Under the pieces are notes generated by a model. It was not told the DNA's origin, searched no databases, and saw only the letters and a list, made by a program, of their open reading frames with translations. The position numbers and the translations under genes are program-made. A stretch of DNA of 64,000 nucleotides from contig NZ_CP156674.1 of the NCBI RefSeq assembly GCF_039851965.1, positions 1,426,001 through 1,490,000 of the forward strand, written 5' to 3'. This stretch comes from Pseudalkalibacillus hwajinpoensis (lineage in GTDB: Bacteria > Bacillota > Bacilli > Bacillales > Guptibacillaceae). How positions within the stretch are numbered: the stretch's first letter is position 1; each line of letters begins with the position of its first letter. Positions 26,111-34,374 of the stretch are shown piece after piece.

Positions 26111-26380
26111 TTAAAGCAGCGGAATAAATACGATAATATACCCAAGCATGAAAAAGTAAGAATAGAACATTCCTTTCTCTCGAATCATTCTGCTCCGTTC
26201 ATCCTTCATTTTAAATTGCGGAAAAAGATAGCTTAAACAAAACGACATGACAGCCATAGCAAACATCATATAGCCCGCTGGTATAGGAGCTTCTCTTAGA
26301 AAAAATGCCGGTATAACGTGTAAGATGCTCATTAACAAAAAGAAAATCCCAAATCCAATATACGTTTTGTTGACTCCCAC
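26111..26380 (-). CDS. Small three-segment membrane protein
   Basis: An 89-residue membrane protein with three hydrophobic segments and a basic loop, KMKDERSRMIREKG. The start is GTG, 5 bp after GGGGGAG. It lies 16 bp downstream of a broken XRE-type regulator gene. Pairs of an XRE regulator and a small permease-like protein are common in Bacillaceae. The role of such pairs is not known to me. The gene itself looks intact. Confidence 0.65.
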   Translation of the reverse strand: MGVNKTYIGFGIFFLLMSILHVIPAFFLREAPIPAGYMMFAMAVMSFCLSYLFPQFKMKDERSRMIREKGMFYSYFFMLGYIIVFIPLL

Positions 26381-26395
26381 AATTACTCCCCCAGG

Positions 26396-26584
26396 TCAAT
26401 CCAAATAAAATATCTCTTCCACTATCGTTTCAAATAACTTAGCGATTTCAAGCGAATGGTAGCGAGGGGTTGTATTTTCCCTTTTCTATCGAAATCATAG
26501 TCTGCCTCGATACGCCCAGTACTTCCGCAAGCCTATCTTGAGAATAACCACGTCTTTTCTCTTCTCTCGCAGTGCATTTTGCAA
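26396..26584 (-). pseudogene. XRE-type helix-turn-helix regulator, frameshifted
   Basis: One frame encodes EEKRRGYSQDRLAEVLGVSR, then QTMISIERENTTPRYHSLEI and AKLFETIVEEIFYLD, a nearly complete 60-residue XRE DNA-binding domain. Its N-terminus (LQNALRE, from a TTG start) lies in a different frame, so there is a one-base shift within the first ten codons. No good ribosome-binding site supports another start. It precedes the small membrane protein gene, its likely operon partner. Confidence 0.75.
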
Positions 26585-26621
26585 TCCAATAACACCCTAC
26601 CGCTTTCTATTCCACTTTATT

Positions 26622-26696
26622 GTAAGGGTTGACCCCATCTACAACTTTAATAAACCTCCATTTTGAGGTGTGGGTTTAACTGCCCCTTATGGGGGA
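26622..26696 (-). repeat. Structured dispersed repeat, copy C (5' half)
   Basis: On the minus strand it reads CCCCCATAAGGGGCAGTTAA, then the ACCT/AGGT-type hairpin (CACCTCAAAATGGAGGTTTA) and GGGG-TCAA-CCCT. Base identity to copies A and B is moderate but block order and pairing agree. It lies upstream of the XRE remnant, in its direction, and close to the start of the divergent 67-aa gene. Confidence 0.65.
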
Positions 26697-26753
26697 TAAA
26701 ATCAGCCTTCACGCACAGACTAACTGTGCGTAAGAGGATAAGGAGGCCAGAAC

Positions 26754-26957
26754 ATGAATCACTACAAGTTAAACCGTAAAAATGATCCAAGCCTGAAATT
26801 GACCAATGCATCTTACAATGGAAACGTAAACGTTGACGAAAAAATAAACGAAGCATTTTACTCAGATCAACAAAAGAATGACTCTACACCTACAGGCTAC
26901 CTTGGAAATGACACAGCTGCAATTGATGTTACCGGCAACAAAGATGAGGACCGCTAA
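26754..26957 (+). CDS. Small hydrophilic protein (67 aa)
   Basis: No family was recognised. A near-ideal AAGGAGG stands 7 bp before the ATG and a hairpin terminator follows, so the gene is credible. The protein is polar and Asn/Asp-rich, without Cys or membrane segments. The mRNA leader contains a perfect ACGCACAG-actaa-CTGTGCGT hairpin at 26711-26731, ending 9 bp before the ribosome-binding site. Confidence 0.6.
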   Translation: MNHYKLNRKNDPSLKLTNASYNGNVNVDEKINEAFYSDQQKNDSTPTGYLGNDTAAIDVTGNKDEDR

Positions 26958-26965
26958 ACAACAAA

Positions 26966-27000
26966 CACGGCATTCGCAATTAACGCGAAAGCCGTATTTC
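26966..27000 (+). terminator. Terminator of 67-aa gene
   Basis: CGGC-a-TTCGC pairs with GCGAA-a-GCCG around AATTAAC and is followed by TATTTC. Confidence 0.7.
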
Positions 27001-27004
27001 AATC

Positions 27005-28182
27005 CTATTCAAATGCGCGATAATGCTTCATCATATACAAAGCTGAAACAAGAAGGAATATTCCCGATAACATGAATACAAACTCAAGGCTCACTGTCTC
27101 TGCAAGATAGCCATATAAAAGCGAACCCACACCAAACGTAATTGAGATCAAAGCACTCTGAGCGCTAAACACTTCCGGAAGCGATGCTTTTGAACATTTT
27201 TTTGAATAAACGTTATCATGACAAGGGATTTTGTCTGCTCCACAATACCTGACAGCACCGTTAGCAGAAGAATGGCTATAACTGGTACACTGTTAAGACC
27301 AAATATGAAAGTGATGACGCTGACAGCGAGCGTCGAGAAAAAAAGAATAACCTTCATATTCTTTTCAAATAGCTCTGTGTTACGAGAGACAACGACGCCT
27401 CCTATAATTAAACCAATAAACAGGCTAGCATTCAGATAACCCCACCATGCTTCAGACTTCTGAAGGATTTCATTCACAAACAGATAGAGAATGGCCGCTA
27501 TCCAAACCACATTAGCAATCGCTTCAAGAAAAATCATGGCATGAACTGTTCTTAGAACTGGTTGATTCCAGATTGTTCGCCATCCTTCAAACATTGGAAT
27601 TCTACTTTGCTTTTTCGAATTCATTTCGTTTTTTATCATCGCCATCATCACCGAGGAGATCGCGTACACCACAAATGTTATCCAGATCACCGATGATCCT
27701 GAACTAGCAGAAACGAGAATACCTCCTGCTGCCCAACCACCGAAATGGATCGTCTGGTCCAATACTGAAACAAAACTATTCGCTTTCGCTAGCTCTGATT
27801 CCTCTACAAGCACTGGTAGCATCGCATTTCTTGCGGGAGCTGCCCATCCATCTAGAAAAGCAATCATAAAGACAACGCTTAACGTTACTGAGATCGGAAC
27901 ACTGAATTGCGATAAAAAGCTCCCGAGAACTCCAAGCAACAGGGTTTTACCACCCTGAGATCGAACTAAAATGCCTTTCAATGAAAAATAATTCAGTACA
28001 ACCGGCGCACACATACCACTTATAAAGCGTGCGATCGTAATGGTTAAAGGTAATAATGACAAATAAATTGCAGATCCAGTTGCCTGATAAAGCACAGCAA
28101 TCAGCGCGACTATATACAGAACGTCTCCTATGTTCGCAAAAGCTTGCCCAAGCAATAGGAAACGATAAGAACGATACCTCAT
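27005..28182 (-). pseudogene. MFS drug-exporter-like transporter with one frameshift
   Basis: The N-terminal 330 residues form an intact MFS transporter of the macrolide/tetracycline-efflux type (FLLLGQAFANIGDVLYIVAL, FLDGWAAPARNAMLPVLVEE). The frame then breaks at a T4 run at 27188-27191, where one base seems missing. The expected end (SLPEVFSAQSALISITFGVG, LMSG-like segments, MMKHYRAFE) continues in the next frame to a stop at 27005. With the base restored the protein would be about 392 residues, the normal length. A homopolymer sequencing error is as likely as a true mutation. Confidence 0.82.
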
Positions 28183-28650
28183 AATACCTACCCCTTTTTA
28201 TTGTTCTTTCAAAGTACAAAAGGGTAGATGTTTACATTAGGGGCTATCACTACTATTCCTTCATTGATTGACACAGACTATTTTACAATCAGCATTCGGG
28301 TTAGAGGGTAGCTATTATGAGGGAATCATAATTTAGTTATTAAGTAAGAAATGGCTATATTTTATCAAAATGGCTTTTTCCCATCCTATTTTATCATACA
28401 AAATTGCGAGTTCATTAATATTTCACAAAAATCAGATTTGTTTTTCTTCTTCGCATAGTGCAAACTTAAAGAGTAGACTGAAGCGTTTAGGGAAATAAGT
28501 ACTAATTCGATGACAATTGTCAGGCTCATTTAAAGTTTTAGTAAATTAAATATCCTCAGTTGAATCCAAACTTGATGAATGCTATCGTAAATAATTGATC
28601 AAGCAGGCAATTCAAGGACTAAATCGACCATTGTGATGGAGGTAAGATCT
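28183..28650. other. Long intergenic region upstream of sulfolipid genes
   Basis: No gene was seen in these 468 bp. A plausible promoter for sqdB is TTGAAT (28560-28565), 17 bp, TATCGT (28583-28588). GACAATTGTC is a 10-bp palindrome near 28521. The AT-rich upstream part has two copies of ATTTTATCA. No convincing PhoP box array was found. Confidence 0.4.
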
Positions 28651-29799
28651 ATGAGAATTATTGTAGCTGGCGGAGACGGTTTTTGCGGATGGCCAACCGC
28701 GCTTCACTTATCAAAACAGGGCCATGAAGTAACCATTGTCGATAATATGGTACGCCGCAAATGGGATGATGAGCTTCGTTCTAATTCACTAACACCTATT
28801 CTTCCACTCGAAGAACGCGTGAAGTTATGGGAAGAAAAAACGGGTAACCGCATCGCTGTATATGACTGTGATCTAATGCACTACGATTTTTTAAAAGAAA
28901 TCTTCAAACAAGTTAAACCTGAAGCTTTCGTGCATTTCGCAGAACAACGTTCAGCACCATATTCAATGATGGATCGCGAACACGCTGTATTTACACAGAC
29001 GAACAACGTAGTAGGGAACTTGAATGTTCTTTATGCTATTAAAGAGGTTACACCTGACTGCCACCTGATTAAACTGGGCACAATGGGTGAATATGGACAG
29101 CCAAATATTGAAATTGAAGAAGGATACATAAAAATCGAGCATAAAGGACGTGAAGACGTTCTTCCGTTCCCGAAACAGCCAGGATCGTTCTACCACCTTT
29201 CAAAGGTACATGATAGCCATAACATCCAATTTGCCTGTAAAATCTGGGGCATTCGCGCAACTGATTTAAATCAGGGAATTGTTTATGGTCTTCATACTGA
29301 GGAGGACGAGCTTGATGAAGGGTTAATTAATCGCCTTGATTACGATGGTGTCTTCGGAACAGCGCTCAATCGTTTCATAATCCAGGCTGCGATTGGACAT
29401 AACATAACCGTTTACGGTTCAGGTAAACAAACTCGTGCTTTCCTAAATATCAAAGATACGATTCGCTGTGTTGAAATCGCAGCTGAAAATCCAGCTGACA
29501 AAGGTGAATTCCGTGTCTTCAATCAATTTACTGAAGAATTTTCAGTTCTTGAGCTTGCTGAAAAAGTTCAGCGTGTCGCACAGGCAAAAGGTCTTAATGT
29601 GAGCATTGATCATATTGAAAATCCACGTGTGGAAAAAGAAGAGCACTATTACAGTGCAATCAATACGAACTTACTGGATCTTGGACTTGAGCCTTCCCTC
29701 TTAACAGATGAGCATATTTCCAGAACGCTTGATACTGCACTGAAGTATAAAGACAGGGTGCTGAAGGAAAACGTCCTTCCTACCGTAACCTGGAAGTAA
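28651..29799 (+). CDS. sqdB: UDP-sulfoquinovose synthase (SQD1/SqdB)
   Basis: A 382-residue enzyme that makes UDP-sulfoquinovose from UDP-glucose and sulfite, the head-group donor of sulfolipid. It is an extended short-chain dehydrogenase: NAD-binding GGDGFCGWPTALHL, catalytic Thr144-x-Gly-Glu147-Tyr148 (KLGTMGEYG), and Tyr181/Lys185 (SFYHLSKVHDS). The family-specific FAEQRSAPYSMMDR and NVVGNLNVLYAIKE segments are present and closely match plant SQD1. The start at 28651 follows GGAGGT. It leads a three-gene cluster with a glycosyltransferase and gtrA. Confidence 0.95.
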   Translation: MRIIVAGGDGFCGWPTALHLSKQGHEVTIVDNMVRRKWDDELRSNSLTPILPLEERVKLWEEKTGNRIAVYDCDLMHYDFLKEIFKQVKPEAFVHFAEQRSAPYSMMDREHAVFTQTNNVVGNLNVLYAIKEVTPDCHLIKLGTMGEYGQPNIEIEEGYIKIEHKGREDVLPFPKQPGSFYHLSKVHDSHNIQFACKIWGIRATDLNQGIVYGLHTEEDELDEGLINRLDYDGVFGTALNRFIIQAAIGHNITVYGSGKQTRAFLNIKDTIRCVEIAAENPADKGEFRVFNQFTEEFSVLELAEKVQRVAQAKGLNVSIDHIENPRVEKEEHYYSAINTNLLDLGLEPSLLTDEHISRTLDTALKYKDRVLKENVLPTVTWK

Positions 29800-29824
29800 A
29801 ATGACCCTAAACTGAGGTGTTTAT

Positions 29825-30967
29825 ATGAAAATATCCATCGTAACAGAAACATTCCTACCTTCAACTGACGGGGTGGTTACTCGACTTCGTGCAACAATTG
29901 ATTATTTAATTGATCAGGGTCATGAAATTCAGGTCATTGCACCTGATTTAGGAGTTCGCAGCTACCGGAATATTCGATTTGATGGAGTTCAGCCTCGTAC
30001 TTTCTTTTTATATAAGCACCGAAAATTCGGCATGCCTACAAGACTAATTAAGAAGTATTTCGAAGAGTTTGGACCTGATCTTATTCATGTTGTGAATCCG
30101 GCATTCATGGGCTACTCAGGTATTAAATATGGAAAGAGGCTTGGCGTACCGCTAATTGCCTCCTACCACACACATGTTCCCAAGTATGCCAATTATTACA
30201 ATCAGTCATGGTCAGAACCTCTACTCTGGTGGCATTTCAGAAGAATGCACAACAAAGCTGATATTAACCTTTGTACATCACAGGCTATTTTAGAAGAATT
30301 GAACGAACAAAACTTCTATAACATGCATCTCTGGAAACGCGGTGTTGACACAGAACGTTTCAATCCTGAATTGCACGATGAGAATATGAGACGAAAACTA
30401 ACAAATGATCATCCTGAGAAGAGACTACTGCTCTTTGTAGGACGACTTGCCTTTGAAAAAGAAATCGATTCACTCATTCCAATGCTCGAGCAAAATCCGG
30501 ATGCGCATCTCGCAATTGTCGGGGATGGCCCGTATCGCACTGAACTTGAAAAGAACTTCGCGCACCTCGACAACATTACGTTCACCGGGTTTATGCATGG
30601 GGAGGAACTCGCAAAAGCATACGCTTCTTCAGACGCTTTTATGTTTCCATCGACGACTGAGACCCTCGGACTTGTCATTCTAGAAGCGATGGCAAGTGGT
30701 CTACCAGTGATCGCTGCTGAATCCGGGCCAACAAATGAACAGGTTGATGACGGTTCAACCGGTCTTCTCTATCGTTCTGGGCCAGAAGGCAATCTTTCTG
30801 ATGTGATCAAGCGACTTGAGGATGATAACTTACTCGAGAGAATGTCAAAGCAAGCTTATACCCATTCGCGTGACTACGGATGGAGAGGCCCCGCACAGCA
30901 GCTACTCGATTTCTATGAATCAGCAATTGAGATGAAACAAGAGGAAGAACAGCGAGCGATCCAATAG
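29825..30967 (+). CDS. sqdX: GT4 glycosyltransferase, probable sulfoquinovosyltransferase (SqdX-like)
   Basis: A 380-residue family-4 glycosyltransferase. The N-terminal acceptor domain begins KISIVTETFLPSTDGVVTRL, as in SQD2/SqdX and MgtA lipid glycosyltransferases. The donor domain has LLLFVGRLAFEKEIDSLIPM and the E-x7-E nucleotide-sugar motif (STTETLGLVILEAMASGLPV). Its place 25 bp after sqdB indicates that it moves sulfoquinovose from UDP onto diacylglycerol, giving SQDG at the membrane. The assignment rests on family plus context; a different glucosyl acceptor is possible. Confidence 0.85.
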   Translation: MKISIVTETFLPSTDGVVTRLRATIDYLIDQGHEIQVIAPDLGVRSYRNIRFDGVQPRTFFLYKHRKFGMPTRLIKKYFEEFGPDLIHVVNPAFMGYSGIKYGKRLGVPLIASYHTHVPKYANYYNQSWSEPLLWWHFRRMHNKADINLCTSQAILEELNEQNFYNMHLWKRGVDTERFNPELHDENMRRKLTNDHPEKRLLLFVGRLAFEKEIDSLIPMLEQNPDAHLAIVGDGPYRTELEKNFAHLDNITFTGFMHGEELAKAYASSDAFMFPSTTETLGLVILEAMASGLPVIAAESGPTNEQVDDGSTGLLYRSGPEGNLSDVIKRLEDDNLLERMSKQAYTHSRDYGWRGPAQQLLDFYESAIEMKQEEEQRAIQ

Positions 30968-30983
30968 ATAGAAGGTTGAGTAT

Positions 30984-31442
30984 ATGAAACAATGGCGAAT
31001 TGGCAGAGGTTCTAAACAGGTAATGAGCTTCAGTGCGATTGGTGTGATGAATGCACTTGTCGATATCGGGGTACTCAACCTGCTCATGCTGTTATTTCCA
31101 ACAGATGACCGAATCCAGCTTATAGCATACAATACAATTTCATATACACTTGCAATTGTGAACAGCTATTTTTGGAATGCGAAATTAACCTTTCCATCCA
31201 AATCGATTCATGACCGACGGCAGGTACTTCTGTTTCTCGTTCAAGCTGTTATCGCACTCGGGGTAAGCAACCTGGTTTTTTATGGAGCGCTTATTGCTTT
31301 CGACTGGATGTCCTTTCTGCCACGGTATATCGAACGCAATATTTCTAAAGGACTTGCCATGTTTCTCTCCTCAGCATCAAGCTTTTTCATGATGAAGCAT
31401 CTGGTGTTTCCCCGTTCAAAACCAGATCAGGAATCTAAATAA
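30984..31442 (+). CDS. GtrA family membrane protein
   Basis: A 152-residue protein with four membrane segments and the GtrA fold (FSAIGVMNALVDIGVLNLLM, NSYFWNAKLTF). GtrA proteins are thought to help move polyprenyl-linked sugars across the membrane. It starts 17 bp after the glycosyltransferase and closes the sqd cluster. Its part in sulfolipid synthesis is unknown; it may serve export of a glycosyl group. Its start codon follows AGAAGGTTGAG. Confidence 0.85.
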   Translation: MKQWRIGRGSKQVMSFSAIGVMNALVDIGVLNLLMLLFPTDDRIQLIAYNTISYTLAIVNSYFWNAKLTFPSKSIHDRRQVLLFLVQAVIALGVSNLVFYGALIAFDWMSFLPRYIERNISKGLAMFLSSASSFFMMKHLVFPRSKPDQESK

Positions 31443-31448
31443 TATAAC

Positions 31449-31479
31449 GAAAACCGCAGGAAATGTTCCTGCGGTTTTC
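31449..31479. terminator. Bidirectional terminator, gtrA / DUF368
   Basis: GAAAACCGCAGGAA-ATG-TTCCTGCGGTTTTC is a perfect 14-bp stem between two convergent genes. Confidence 0.93.
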
Positions 31480-31513
31480 TTATAATTTATTCTATTTTCG
31501 ACTTAAACTGAGG

Positions 31514-32347
31514 CTACTTAGCACTCTCTTCTTTATGTTCAATCTTACCAAGAATAAAGGCTGCAGAGAGACCGAGCAGAAGCGTCACAATGCTTGCAAT
31601 TGCAAGACCTATGTCAGTCTTAAAGCCAGGATATAGAACAACTACAGACCCTATAACAAGGCCAATCATAACTGCATATGTCGAAACCGTAAAGCGGTTA
31701 AGCAATAACGATATAAGCTTACCTGTTAAGCTTAGTCCGATGATAATTCCAGCTCCAACCGTTAAAAGCAAAGGGATCTGGAAAGATGAAAGACCGTGGA
31801 TAACTGTTTGATACGATCCAAGTAGTAGCAATACAAACGAACCGCTTACACCTGGCAGGATCATCGCTGTGCTCGCAAGCCATCCAGAAAAGAACAGAAC
31901 CACATAATCCATAGCGCCCAATGATTTCATTATTTCTCCAGATCCATCACCTTTTAGAAATAAAGTAGAGGCAATAAGAATCGCCGCTACGATCAGCAAA
32001 ATGTAATGAACAGGCTGAAATGTCTCTTTATACTCAACCTTTCTAAGTAGAAATGGCACTACTCCAATAATTAAACCGATAAAGAAAAAAAACGTTGGCT
32101 GAGGGTAATTCTGAAGAAGCTTTTCCATTAACTGACTGACAAGTAGCAGGGCCAGTCCAACCCCAATTAATAGCGGTAGAAAAAAGCCTATCTCCTTCTT
32201 CCACTTTTTACTCATTAAACCGTTAATTCCGCTTATTAATCTGCGATAAATGCCGAGAACCATTGCAATCGTCCCGCCACTAACACCTGGGATTAAATCA
32301 CTAACACCCATTAATAATCCTCTGTATATATTGCGCCAAACAAACAT
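31514..32347 (-). CDS. DUF368 family polyprenyl-phosphate flippase (PopT-like)
   Basis: A 277-residue membrane protein of the DUF368 family. The family motif DLIPGVSGGTIAMVLGIY appears near the start, and a related ILPGVSGSFVLLLLGSY appears in the second half, indicating an internal repeat. DUF368 proteins were reported to recycle undecaprenyl phosphate across the membrane (PopT). AAAGGAGAAA precedes the ATG. It is convergent with the sqd cluster rather than part of it, and a DedA gene of the second such family lies 11 kb away. Confidence 0.9.
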   Translation of the reverse strand: MFVWRNIYRGLLMGVSDLIPGVSGGTIAMVLGIYRRLISGINGLMSKKWKKEIGFFLPLLIGVGLALLLVSQLMEKLLQNYPQPTFFFFIGLIIGVVPFLLRKVEYKETFQPVHYILLIVAAILIASTLFLKGDGSGEIMKSLGAMDYVVLFFSGWLASTAMILPGVSGSFVLLLLGSYQTVIHGLSSFQIPLLLTVGAGIIIGLSLTGKLISLLLNRFTVSTYAVMIGLVIGSVVVLYPGFKTDIGLAIASIVTLLLGLSAAFILGKIEHKEESAK

Positions 32348-32396
32348 CTGGTTTCTCCTTTTCGTTAATTCTAATACATACCATACCCTTTCCAGG

Positions 32397-32858
32397 TCAG
32401 TTCCTAACCGCCGGACCTCTCTTAAGATGAATTAGAAACACTCCTTTAACAGGTTCTGAGCGGCTCACAGCCTGGAAATCAAATCGTTTATACATTTCGA
32501 CTGCAGGATGATTTTCCGCTCCTGTGCTGACCTCGATCTGTTTCCTTTTATTCTGAAGCACTAAATCCTCCAGCAATTCTCGTCCAATCCCTTTCCGAAA
32601 ATAGTCTGGATGAACAACGAGCCTGCATATGCGGATAACATCTATATCGAGTTCATATGAAAGGACTCCGGCCAGGTGGTCCTCCCTGTAACAACCGATA
32701 AAAGTTTCCTTACTTGATACTATCGACGAGACTGTTTCATGGAGCTCTGGGATATCATGATAGTGAATGATATCTGCTTCTTTTCTGTAAGCAGGGATCT
32801 GAATCCCTAAAATTGAATCTGCAATGCTCTTATTCTTATGATCAAGTAGTTTAATCAT
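32397..32858 (-). CDS. GNAT family N-acetyltransferase
   Basis: A 153-residue single-domain acetyltransferase. The acetyl-CoA-binding motif is ICRLVVHPDYFRKGIGRELL, followed by EVSTGAENHPAVEMYKRFDF. The start ATG is preceded by a weak GAGGGC. The acceptor substrate is not evident. It lies 49 bp upstream of the DUF368 gene on the same strand and may share its transcript. Confidence 0.85.
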   Translation of the reverse strand: MIKLLDHKNKSIADSILGIQIPAYRKEADIIHYHDIPELHETVSSIVSSKETFIGCYREDHLAGVLSYELDIDVIRICRLVVHPDYFRKGIGRELLEDLVLQNKRKQIEVSTGAENHPAVEMYKRFDFQAVSRSEPVKGVFLIHLKRGPAVRN

Positions 32859-33004
32859 TCGGTGCCCTCATTTCGTTGTTTCCTTCTACTATGCCATACA
32901 TTTAGTTTTGAAGATGAATCCATTCTGTGACAGCACTCGTTAGTTGAAATTGGGCATACCTTTACAGTAAAGTGATAAGGGTGAAAAAATATTGGAGGAA
33001 TTTG

Positions 33005-33889
33005 ATGAGTGATCGAAATAAAGGCATTATCCTACTGCTCATATCATCGTTTGGCTTTGCGATGATGGCAGCCTTTGTTAAGCTTTCTGGCGATGTACCT
33101 ACGATACAAAAAACAATGTTTCGAAATGCCGTTTCCGCGGTCATTTCATTTGGGTTTGTGATGCATTACAAGGAAAGACTTTTTGGTAAGAAGGAAAACC
33201 AAAAGTTCTTGCTTCTACGTTCAGCACTGGGAACACTAGGAATAATTTTCTATTTCTATGCGATCGACAACCTCGTGCTTTCCGATGCTGATATGCTAAA
33301 TAAACTTAGCCCGTTCTTATTAATTATCTTCTCAGCCATCTTCTTGAAAGAACGAGCAAGAAGCTTCCAACTTACAGCTATAGCCATTGCGTTTGTCGGA
33401 ACGCTTTTGATTATTAAACCGCAGTTTTCGGTAGAAACCGTTCCGTATATTTCTGGCCTTCTTTCCGCCATTTTTGCAGCTGGTGCTTATACCGTTCTAA
33501 GAGTACTCGGTTCACGCGAGAAATTCTATACCGTTGTGTTCTATTTTTCTTTCTTCTCAACTGTCGTGCTCTTACCGTTTGTGATCATATTCTATGAGCC
33601 AATGGAGATGAGACAACTCATTTATCTTCTATTAGCGGGTCTGTTTGCAACGCTCGGACAGTTTGGACTTACGATTGCGTATAAATTTGCACCTGCTCGT
33701 GAAATTTCAATCTTTTTCTATTCCACCGTCGTTTACTCAGCCCTTATCAGTATCGTCCTATTTGGTCAAATTCCTGATGCGTGGAGCATACTCGGTTATA
33801 TTGTCATTTTCTCTGCATCATTCTATATGTTCCTGCGAAACAACCGGGAAGCAAAACTCGAGAAACGAGATCTTCAACCGTCTAACTAG
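33005..33889 (+). CDS. EamA/DMT family transporter
   Basis: A 294-residue protein with ten membrane segments made of two EamA repeats (residues about 6-140 and 150-290), typical of the drug/metabolite transporter superfamily. The first repeat ends FLKERARSFQLTAIAIAFVGTLLI. The start at 33005 follows GGAGG. Members export amino acids or metabolites, or take up others; no substrate can be assigned. It is monocistronic, ending in a strong terminator. Confidence 0.88.
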   Translation: MSDRNKGIILLLISSFGFAMMAAFVKLSGDVPTIQKTMFRNAVSAVISFGFVMHYKERLFGKKENQKFLLLRSALGTLGIIFYFYAIDNLVLSDADMLNKLSPFLLIIFSAIFLKERARSFQLTAIAIAFVGTLLIIKPQFSVETVPYISGLLSAIFAAGAYTVLRVLGSREKFYTVVFYFSFFSTVVLLPFVIIFYEPMEMRQLIYLLLAGLFATLGQFGLTIAYKFAPAREISIFFYSTVVYSALISIVLFGQIPDAWSILGYIVIFSASFYMFLRNNREAKLEKRDLQPSN

Positions 33890-33890
33890 A

Positions 33891-33925
33891 AATGGGCAGT
33901 ATTCTACAGGAATACTGCCCTCATT
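33891..33925. terminator. Terminator between EamA and cyclotransferase genes
   Basis: GGGCAGTATTC-TACAG-GAATACTGCCC perfect 11-bp stem flanked by AATG/CATT. It overlaps the stop codon of the convergent gene. Confidence 0.88.
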
Positions 33926-34304
33926 TATTCAATCGATACGACACCCAGTCCCCTCCAGGTATCCTTTTGAAAGCTGGTTTAGCCTCTTGCATCACATAAG
34001 TAATGGCTTCGTAATTGCCCCTTTTAGTTTCGATTGGTTGAATAATCCGTTCATAGAGATTCCCTTCGCGTCCCTCCTGAAATCCTTCGAGTATATCAAT
34101 TCTCTCAAGTAGCTTGTCACCCACTTTATAGATTTCTCCATATACTTTTCCATAATCTGATTGTATGTAAGCTGGATACCCGTCGCCTGTATCGAAAAGC
34201 TCGCCGCTCCCCCAACTAGTTCGTTCCTTCAGAATGGCTCCTTCGATTACGCTGTGGTTGCTTTCTCCTTCTCGTAACGTGCCATAACAGAAAATAATAT
34301 GCAT
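33921..34304 (-). CDS. Gamma-glutamylcyclotransferase-like protein
   Basis: A 127-residue protein of the AIG2/GGCT fold. The substrate-loop motif is FCYGTLREGESNHSVIEGA, and a conserved Glu stands in the VYGEIYKV segment. The family includes gamma-glutamylamine cyclotransferases and enzymes acting on gamma-glutamyl peptides, with many members unassigned. AAAGGAGTGG precedes the ATG. It is convergent with the EamA gene. Confidence 0.85.
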   Translation of the reverse strand: MHIIFCYGTLREGESNHSVIEGAILKERTSWGSGELFDTGDGYPAYIQSDYGKVYGEIYKVGDKLLERIDILEGFQEGREGNLYERIIQPIETKRGNYEAITYVMQEAKPAFKRIPGGDWVSYRLNK

Positions 34305-34339
34305 CCTGATTTCTCCACTCCTTTCGTTCTACATAGGAA

Positions 34340-34360
34340 AAGCCCGCATTTTGCGGGCTT
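34340..34360 (-). terminator. Terminator of pyruvate oxidase gene
   Basis: AAGCCCGCA-TTT-TGCGGGCTT perfect 9-bp stem, followed by TTCC and T-rich sequence on the minus strand, 15 bp after the stop. Confidence 0.85.
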
Positions 34361-34374
34361 AAACCGTATTTCCA

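Noticed and set aside
26878..27075. 65-codon plus-strand frame overlapping the 67-aa gene
   Set aside because: It runs through that gene's terminator in another frame and lacks a start signal.
28183..28650. PhoP box array upstream of sqdB
   Set aside because: Scattered TTATCA and TTCACA-like hexamers do not have the spacing of PhoP direct repeats.
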